Source of the DNA: Loktanella sp. 5RATIMAR09
GTDB taxonomy: Bacteria > Pseudomonadota > Alphaproteobacteria > Rhodobacterales > Rhodobacteraceae
Direction of reading: 5' to 3'
DNA length: 64,000 bases
Assembly (NCBI RefSeq): GCF_001419985.1
Contig: NZ_LJAL01000002.1
Span: 248,001-312,000, forward strand
The notes below the pieces were generated by a model. It ran no database searches, had not been told where the DNA came from, and was given only the letters and a program-made list of their open reading frames with translations. Within the stretch, counting starts at the first letter, position 1, and each line of letters begins with the position of its first letter. The translations under genes were made by a program, and so were the position numbers. Of this stretch, positions 59,158 through 64,000 are shown piece by piece.

Positions 59158-59964
59158 CTATTCTTTGGTAATATCGGGGGCGTCTACGGCCTTCATGCCG
59201 ACGACATGATACCCCGCATCAACATGCAGGATTTCGCCCGTCACAGCGCTGCCCAAGTCTGACAACAGATAAAGCGCGGAATTGCCCACTTCTTCCTGTG
59301 TGACGGTGCGGCGCAGGGGCGAGTTATACTCGTTCCACTTCATGATCAGGCGGAAGTCACCGATCCCGGAGGCTGCAAGCGTTTTTATCGTTCCCGCACT
59401 GATTGCATTGACCCGAATCCTGTCTTTGCCCAGATCTTCGGCCAGATAGCGGACCGAGGCCTCAAGCGCGGCTTTGGCCACGCCCATCACATTATAATGT
59501 GGCATCACTTTTTCCGCGCCATAGTAGGTCAGCGTCAGACAGGACCCGCCATCTGTCATCATCTTTTCGGCGCGTTGCACGACAGCCGTAAAGGAATAGA
59601 CCGAAATATCCATGGATGTCAGAAAGTTGCCGCGCGTGGTGTCGACATAGCGGCCACGCAATTCGTTTTTATCTGAAAAGCCAATGGCATGAACGATGAA
59701 ATCCAACTTGCCCCAGCGCTCTTCGAGTGCCGCAAAAAGCGCATCAATCGAGCCCTCATCACCCACGTCACAAGGCAATACGATATCAGATCCAACCGAG
59801 GCGGCCAGCGGGCCGACGCGCTTTTTCAATGCCTCTCCCTGATAGGAAAACGCAAGCTCCGCGCCCGCATCCGCACATGCTTTGGCAATGCCCCAGGCAA
59901 TTGATTTGTCGTTGGCGAGGCCCATGATCAGGCCACGTTTGCCTTTCATCAGTTCCGATGTCAT
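59158..59964 (-). CDS. fabI: Enoyl-[acyl-carrier-protein] reductase (NADH)
   Basis: Last reductive step of fatty-acid elongation. The 268-residue short-chain dehydrogenase has [39 protein letters not shown] and the FabI catalytic Tyr/Lys ([20 protein letters not shown]). The segment [17 protein letters not shown] is also typical. It is the first gene of the fabI-gpt pair and divergent from pdxH. Confidence 0.96.
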   Translation of the reverse strand: MTSELMKGKRGLIMGLANDKSIAWGIAKACADAGAELAFSYQGEALKKRVGPLAASVGSDIVLPCDVGDEGSIDALFAALEERWGKLDFIVHAIGFSDKNELRGRYVDTTRGNFLTSMDISVYSFTAVVQRAEKMMTDGGSCLTLTYYGAEKVMPHYNVMGVAKAALEASVRYLAEDLGKDRIRVNAISAGTIKTLAASGIGDFRLIMKWNEYNSPLRRTVTQEEVGNSALYLLSDLGSAVTGEILHVDAGYHVVGMKAVDAPDITKE

Positions 59965-60116
59965 TGCGCGAATTCCTTTGTTGTTTGCCTCTGGCTTAAT
60001 TCCCGTTTAGGCGATTGCGCGCGGGCCAGCAAGTATCTGAACAATGATGCAAAATGCTTGCCACTGTGTCTATTTACCCATAGCGTGGCCGTGGGGGTTT
60101 TGTTTGGGGATCAGCT

Positions 60117-60722
60117 ATGTCTGACCGTGGCGGCATTTTTGCGGGCGCAGATCCGTTTGTTATTGCGCAGGAATGGCTTGACGCGGCGGCTGAATCGGAA
60201 CCCAGCGATCCGAACGCGATTGCGCTCTCTTCAGTCGATCAAAACGGTATGCCGAACGTGCGCATGGTGCTTTTGAAAGACATCGAAGTAGACGCGTTCG
60301 TCTTTTACACTAATTACGAGAGTCAGAAAGCGCGGGAAATCGCGCAATCTGGCAAGGCCGCATTCGTTTTGCATTGGAAATCACTCGCAAGGCAGATACG
60401 GGTACGGGGGCTTGTCTCGAAAGAGGATGGCCCGATTGCTGATGCCTATTACAAGTCGCGCTCCTTAAAGAGCCGGGTTGGCGCATGGGCATCACAACAG
60501 TCTCGACCTTTGGCGTCGCGTGCGGCGTTGATGGCCGAGGTTGCAAAAGTAACGATACAAAAAGGTGCGGACCCGGAACGGCCACCTTTTTGGGGCGGTT
60601 TCCGGATTGTGCCTCTGGAGATCGAGTTTTGGTCTGATGGCGCATTTCGTTTGCACGACCGGTTTCGGTGGTCGCGCAGTGAAGTTGACCAGGATTGGGA
60701 GATAACCCGACTGTCACCGTAA
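60117..60722 (+). CDS. pdxH: Pyridoxamine 5'-phosphate oxidase
   Basis: FMN enzyme making pyridoxal 5'-phosphate. The 201-residue protein has [40 protein letters not shown], the substrate loop [20 protein letters not shown] and the C-terminal [20 protein letters not shown]. Start at 60117 with GGGGA upstream. Confidence 0.96.
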   Translation: MSDRGGIFAGADPFVIAQEWLDAAAESEPSDPNAIALSSVDQNGMPNVRMVLLKDIEVDAFVFYTNYESQKAREIAQSGKAAFVLHWKSLARQIRVRGLVSKEDGPIADAYYKSRSLKSRVGAWASQQSRPLASRAALMAEVAKVTIQKGADPERPPFWGGFRIVPLEIEFWSDGAFRLHDRFRWSRSEVDQDWEITRLSP

Positions 60723-60795
60723 CGTCTTGGACGAAGGCTTATGTGTTGGTTTGGTGATCTCGATGTCCCGGTTGGGGCGATAGACAAATACGGAT

Positions 60796-60816
60796 AGCGG
60801 CAAGGCAATTGCCGCT
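60796..60816 (+). promoter_or_regulatory. Leader hairpin before the cold-shock gene
   Basis: AGCGGCAA-GGCAA-TTGCCGCT, a perfect eight-pair stem. It ends five bases before the AAGGA ribosome site of the cold-shock gene. No U-tract follows, so it is not a terminator. It may act as a temperature- or protein-responsive leader element. Confidence 0.5.
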
Positions 60817-60834
60817 GTTCTGAAGGAAGACATT

Positions 60835-61362
60835 ATGGAAACGCAGGATACCGGTACGCCGCGTATGGTACTGGGCCAGGTGAAATGGTTCGATCCCACC
60901 AAGGGATTCGGGTTTGTTATCTCTGAAGAGGGTGGACCCGATATTTTGCTGCATGCGAATGTGTTGCGGAATTTCGGTCAGGGCTCTGTTGTAGATGGCT
61001 CTGAAATAAAAATCATGGTGCAGGATACCCAGCGGGGTTTGCAGGCAACGGAAGTGATTTCGATCACACCGCCCGCGAGTGAAGAAACTCTGCCGCTGCG
61101 CGATATGGTCGAGTTTACACCAGAGGATATTGCCAGCAAACCGATAGAACCGGCGCGGGTGAAGTGGTTTGACAAGGGCAAGGGCTTTGGTTTTGCGAAT
61201 GTATTCGGCAAGAGCGAAGACGTTTTCGTGCATGTTGAAGTTTTGCGGCGCTCCGGTCTGTCCGACCTGCAATCAGGTGAGGCAGTCGGTTTGCGTATGG
61301 TAGATGGCGAACGTGGCCGCATGGCGATTGAAGTCATCGGCTGGGAGGCAGCGGCCAAGTGA
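60835..61362 (+). CDS. Two-domain cold-shock protein
   Basis: The 175-residue protein has two cold-shock domains. The first (about residues 10-75) has GQVKWFDPTKGFGFVI and ILLHANVLRNFG. The second (about 100-170) has ARVKWFDKGKGFGFANVFG and VFVHVEVLRRSG. Both keep the RNP1-like KGFGF; RNP2 is altered to ILLHA and VFVHV. These bind single-stranded RNA. A hairpin lies just before the ribosome site. It overlaps the DUF192 gene by 4 bases. Confidence 0.93.
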   Translation: METQDTGTPRMVLGQVKWFDPTKGFGFVISEEGGPDILLHANVLRNFGQGSVVDGSEIKIMVQDTQRGLQATEVISITPPASEETLPLRDMVEFTPEDIASKPIEPARVKWFDKGKGFGFANVFGKSEDVFVHVEVLRRSGLSDLQSGEAVGLRMVDGERGRMAIEVIGWEAAAK

Positions 61363-61835
61363 AGCTAGCCAGTTTTGTGGGGGTACTCATGGTGGCGGCT
61401 GCGCCGCTGTGGGCAACATGTGCCGACGACCGTATCACGATCAAGGGCGATTTCGGTCAGGCGACCTTTACCATCGACGTGGCAGATGATGCGCGTGAAC
61501 GCGCGCAGGGGCTGATGTTCGTCGAAGAGATGCCTTTGCTCTCGGGGATGCTCTTTGTCTACGAGCAGCCTCAAGCCGTGAGCTTCTGGATGAAGAACAC
61601 ACTGATTCCCCTCGACATGCTGTTTACCAGTCCGACAGGTGAAATCCTGCATATCCATGAAAATGCGATTCCCGGCGACACCACGTCGATCACGGGCGGC
61701 GACGGTGTGCAGATGGTTTTAGAGATCAATGGCGGCCTTTCTGCGCGTCTGGGCATTGCTGTGGGCGACGTCATGCAACACCCCACCTTTGGGAATGACG
61801 CTATTTTGCCTTGTGTGCAAAACGGCGGCAATTAG
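61359..61835 (+). CDS. DUF192 family secreted protein
   Basis: The 158-residue protein has a signal peptide (VKLASFVGVLMVAAAPLWAT) and a DUF192 domain with the signatures RERAQGLMFVEEMPLLSGML, VSFWMKNTLIPLDMLF and ILHIHENAIPGD. The family is found in the envelope of many bacteria without a known activity. The GTG start overlaps the cold-shock stop. Confidence 0.85.
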   Translation: MKLASFVGVLMVAAAPLWATCADDRITIKGDFGQATFTIDVADDARERAQGLMFVEEMPLLSGMLFVYEQPQAVSFWMKNTLIPLDMLFTSPTGEILHIHENAIPGDTTSITGGDGVQMVLEINGGLSARLGIAVGDVMQHPTFGNDAILPCVQNGGN

Positions 61836-61879
61836 GGCTTTTCAAATCAGTTTCGGGAAGCTAAAGACACGCCATGGTT

Positions 61880-61956
61880 CGGGGCGTAGCGCAGCCTGGT
61901 AGCGCATCTGTTTTGGGAACAGAGGGTCGGGAGTTCGAATCTCTCCGCCCCGACCA
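61880..61956 (+). tRNA. tRNA-Pro (anticodon TGG)
   Basis: Full cloverleaf: acceptor CGGGGCG / CGCCCCG, D arm GCGC-AGCCTGGTA-GCGC, anticodon stem TCTGT / ACAGA with loop TTTGGGA (anticodon TGG), T arm GGGAG-TTCGAAT-CTCTC, and encoded 3' CCA. Confidence 0.97.
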
Positions 61957-62045
61957 CTTTTCAGGAAATATGCAAGTGTTTACATCACCGCGGCGCGGCA
62001 CCTATTGCTGTCGGACAGCGTTATTGGGCTGTGTGAGCGAGAGTT

Positions 62046-63077
62046 TTAGTCAGTACCGTGTGTCGCCGTGTTCCCGTAGCGTCGATATTTTTTTCCAAGG
62101 AGATACGAGACCACTGCAAAAGCCCGTGTCATGTCGGACAATCCCATGCCGATCGTTTGTTGTGCAGCGGTGCGCGAGGAGGGAAGCGTGGCAATGCCTG
62201 CCCCCAAACGCAGTAACCCTCTGACAAGATTTCTGACCGTCCGCCGTATGAGCACAAACGCGAGTGGGGCTGGCTTGTCCATCAGCTTATCGCGCCTGTG
62301 AAGTGCCGCAATGTAGTAGGCATTCATCTGTGTGCAGAGCGTGCGGTTCAGGTGATAAAGAAGTGTGCCGCGGTCGCCGTTCTGCGCTTCGGTCACGAGA
62401 GCCGATGGCCAGCCATGCGTCACGTAGCGATATTGTCGCTTTGCCCTGAGGAAGAATTCAGCGTCCTCGCCGCCGATTTGATTGAAGGCGGGGTGATAGC
62501 GCAAACCCAGCCCTTTTGATCGCGCAAAAACGCGCTGCGAAATGGCATAATTGGTTGTCGCAAGCACGCGTGGCTCTTTGCCGGTTTCAGGATTTGAAAA
62601 CGGGCGTCGCGACAGATAGGGGCTCGCACTGGCGTGAAACGTCAGCTCGACAGAGCCTATCAGGATGTCAGTGTCTGCAACGTTAAGTCCCCTGATCCAT
62701 TCAGACAACCAGTCCGGTTCGGCGATCACATCATCATCAACGCCGATTAACCAATCTGCGTCGGCTTCTTCAGCCAAGTCAAAAAGCCGGTTGCGCGCAT
62801 GAACAAGGCCTGTTTGCGGTTCATGTACGACCCTGAAACTGTAAGGGGTACTGTTGCGCACGCGATCTCGCGGGACGGTCGGTATTGGATTGTTGTCTAC
62901 GATGAGAATGACAATATCGGCATCAATTTGGCCTGTCTGGCCGCCGATCGATTCAAGCAATTCCAGCAAGGGCTCATTGCGCTCGAAAGTGCAAATCCCG
63001 ATAGCGAGAAAGGGCCGCGAGGATATCCGCGCGGCCCTTTCGGTATTCTTGGCTACTTTCGCACTCGATGCGTGCAA
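62046..63077 (-). CDS. Family 2 glycosyltransferase
   Basis: The 343-residue protein has a GT-A fold: FLAIGICTFERNEPLLELLE, VDNNPIPTVP, the nucleotide-sugar metal motif in DWLIGVDDDVIAEPDWLSEW and GGEDAEFFLRAKRQYR. The C-terminal 100 residues contain a basic, hydrophobic stretch (AFVLIRRTVRNLVRGLLRLG) that may bind the membrane. Substrate unknown; no other surface-polysaccharide gene is near. The start is uncertain: the TTG at 63077 is the only candidate before the fold, and a terminator-like hairpin lies within its first 25 codons. Confidence 0.78.
   Translation of the reverse strand: MHASSAKVAKNTERAARISSRPFLAIGICTFERNEPLLELLESIGGQTGQIDADIVILIVDNNPIPTVPRDRVRNSTPYSFRVVHEPQTGLVHARNRLFDLAEEADADWLIGVDDDVIAEPDWLSEWIRGLNVADTDILIGSVELTFHASASPYLSRRPFSNPETGKEPRVLATTNYAISQRVFARSKGLGLRYHPAFNQIGGEDAEFFLRAKRQYRYVTHGWPSALVTEAQNGDRGTLLYHLNRTLCTQMNAYYIAALHRRDKLMDKPAPLAFVLIRRTVRNLVRGLLRLGAGIATLPSSRTAAQQTIGMGLSDMTRAFAVVSYLLGKKYRRYGNTATHGTD
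63008..63041 (-). terminator. Terminator-like hairpin within the glycosyltransferase N-terminus
   Basis: Perfect 12-pair arms GAAAGGGCCGCG / CGCGGCCCTTTC with a ten-base loop, about 50 bases after the stop of the 77-residue gene. The U-tract is weak (CTTTCTCGC). Confidence 0.6.
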
Positions 63078-63089
63078 GGTTAGCGCAGG

Positions 63090-63323
63090 CTATCTTGCGT
63101 AGGGGTCGCGGCCATCATCATCGTCATCGTCGTTTGACGCAACGACGACACCGATGAGCACAGCGACGATTGCCGCCGGGATAACCCAGCTTGGCACGCT
63201 TGGTGCGGTTGCGGCAGGTTCTGCCATCGGGGCGGTTTCGGTGATCGCATCGGCCAGACCGCCTGCGTATGCAGATACGCCAGCCACAAGCAGCGCACCC
63301 AGAATGATCCAGAATTTGTTCAT
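63090..63323 (-). CDS. Small membrane protein with Asp-rich tail, 77 residues
   Basis: Likely signal peptide or first helix (NKFWIILGALLVAGVSAYAG), a linker rich in Ala, Pro and Glu, a second helix (WVIPAAIVAVLIGVVVAS), then six consecutive Asp and DGRDPYAR. GGGAGA lies six bases before ATG 63323; the longer frame upstream is not supported. I do not recognise a family. The acidic tail could bind cations or a positively charged partner. Confidence 0.72.
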   Translation of the reverse strand: MNKFWIILGALLVAGVSAYAGGLADAITETAPMAEPAATAPSVPSWVIPAAIVAVLIGVVVASNDDDDDDGRDPYAR

Positions 63324-63976
63324 TGTTTGTCTCCCAATCAAGTTTTTCTTCGCGGAACAAGGTGTGCAGCGCGGCACCGCGATTGAGTTTTGCCAAACTA
63401 TAGGCGCGCTGTTCAGTCAATGGATTTCGCCGGCTGTTGGCGCAAGATATGGCCTTATGTGTTGATTGGACCACGGTTTTCAATCTACGCGATTGTTGCG
63501 TGATCTCCTTGCATGCCGGTGCGTTGGAGCAATGCTATTTGCATGAGGCCGATGTGGCGTGGCTATCGTGCAACGCAGGGTCGGGTGGCGGTTGCGCAGA
63601 ACCGCTGCTTGCTGTGCCTGTCCTGAGATAGTTGACAGTTTGCTTGAAGCGGAATGGCTAAGGTTGCGAAGTAAAACGGTTTCTGGTGACGCGGCTTTCG
63701 GCATACATCTGTGGACAAGTTTGTGTGTGAATCACCCACCCAAAAGGGCGGGCATGTGAGGACGGGCAGGTCAACTGAATTAATCCACATTTTGTGTTAA
63801 AAAGCCGTTGACCCACGAGGGCTAGATGCGTCAGGTTGTGCAGGCCGATGAGCACGACACAAGATGTGGTAGCGGCACGGGGACAGATCAACAGGCGGGT
63901 GCATGGTTTCAGCGCCCATAGACGGGCTCTTGATGATGTATCAGGAGCGGCACAACGTCGACATGTGACATCCCCT
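63324..63976. other. 650-bp stretch without a convincing gene; two DnaA-box-like sites
   Basis: All frames here are short and lack ribosome sites or family patterns. It contains TGTGGACAA (63711-63719) and TAATCCACA (63781-63789, first T at 63781), each one base from the DnaA box TTATCCACA or its complement. A/T-rich TTTTGTGTTAAAAAG follows at 63790. An ATG at 63848 opens a frame to the window edge but its residues look unlike a conserved protein. Confidence 0.4.
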
Positions 63977-64000
63977 TTATTCGGCCGCAGCCGCGGTCTT
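63977..64000 (-). CDS. Possible 3' end of a gene entering from the right
   Basis: Minus-strand codons to the window edge read KTAAAAE followed by a stop, an Ala-rich C-terminus common in many proteins of this group. Only eight codons are visible, so identity and even reality are uncertain. Confidence 0.3.
   Translation of the reverse strand, partial: KTAAAAE

Noticed and set aside
61880..63077. Genomic island integrated at tRNA-Pro
   Set aside because: The glycosyltransferase next to the tRNA is a single gene; no integrase and no direct repeat of the tRNA 3' end were found in the window.
63848..64000. Plus-strand frame opening at 63848 to the window edge
   Set aside because: Weak ribosome site and no recognisable composition; the opposite strand shows a more typical gene end at 63977.

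Overview
The window is a gene-dense, GC-rich stretch of an alphaproteobacterial chromosome. It most resembles a marine member of the Rhodobacteraceae (Roseobacter group). The evidence is the protein families: a type IV-like GTA lysis cassette (GH108 endolysin plus 3-TM GTA holin), a fused indolepyruvate ferredoxin oxidoreductase, a valine-degradation cluster with mmsA and mmsB, 'divergent' polysaccharide deacetylase and alphaproteobacterial SOS boxes of the form GTTC-N7-GTTC in front of uvrA and lexA. Almost everything is ordinary core genome. No insertion sequence, CRISPR array or rRNA operon is visible. One tRNA (Pro, TGG) is present.

Layout. 0-11.5 kb: bcp, an AsmA-like protein, queA, an MFS transporter, a DUF924 protein, lpd and uvrA. 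11.5-19.8 kb: a small stress-type operon (BOF protein plus an unannotated 47-residue membrane protein) behind a heat-shock-like promoter; valine catabolism (isobutyryl-CoA dehydrogenase, HIBCH, mmsB, mmsA) with a divergent LysR regulator; a CBS protein; coaD; a hydrolase; and a 52-residue DUF1127-like gene. 20-26.6 kb: central carbon genes (two GAPDH paralogues with different cofactor residues, transketolase), zapA, and a bolA-orf-grxD operon. 26.7-30.2 kb: purL, a candidate small RNA and a LysR gene. 30.3-43 kb: indolepyruvate oxidoreductase, an acyltransferase, murI, argC, then the cytochrome c maturation genes ccmE, ccmF and ccmH. A three-gene phage-type lysis cassette (endolysin, holin, XhlA/g3.5-like protein) sits between ccmE and ccmF. 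An enoyl-CoA hydratase and citrate synthase follow. 43-52.3 kb: gltX, comEC, lexA, then a tightly overlapping minus-strand operon trpG-trpD-ung-trpC-moaC-moeA. 52.4-60 kb: a divergent deacetylase gene separates trpG from ppiD-trpE, followed by an aminotransferase, gpt and fabI. 60-64 kb: pdxH, a two-domain cold-shock protein with a hairpin in its leader, a DUF192 protein, tRNA-Pro, a glycosyltransferase, a small membrane protein, and about 650 bp with no convincing gene that carries two DnaA-box-like sequences.

The most interesting signals lie outside the coding regions. (1) A probable 120-nt minus-strand sRNA at about 29020-29141 has its own promoter, a hairpin, an exposed CCUCC anti-Shine-Dalgarno segment and a strong terminator. 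(2) Near-identical LacI-type palindromes (TGTTAGCGCTAACA-like) precede both gap genes and the DUF1127-like gene. (3) A short conserved element (GCCTCCGGCGGGNNTATTTT-like) occurs three times, each just 3' of a stop codon. (4) A GTA-type lysis cassette is nested in the ccm operon. (5) There are several perfect palindromes in promoters and leaders. All functional statements come from reading the sequence; no database search was run.
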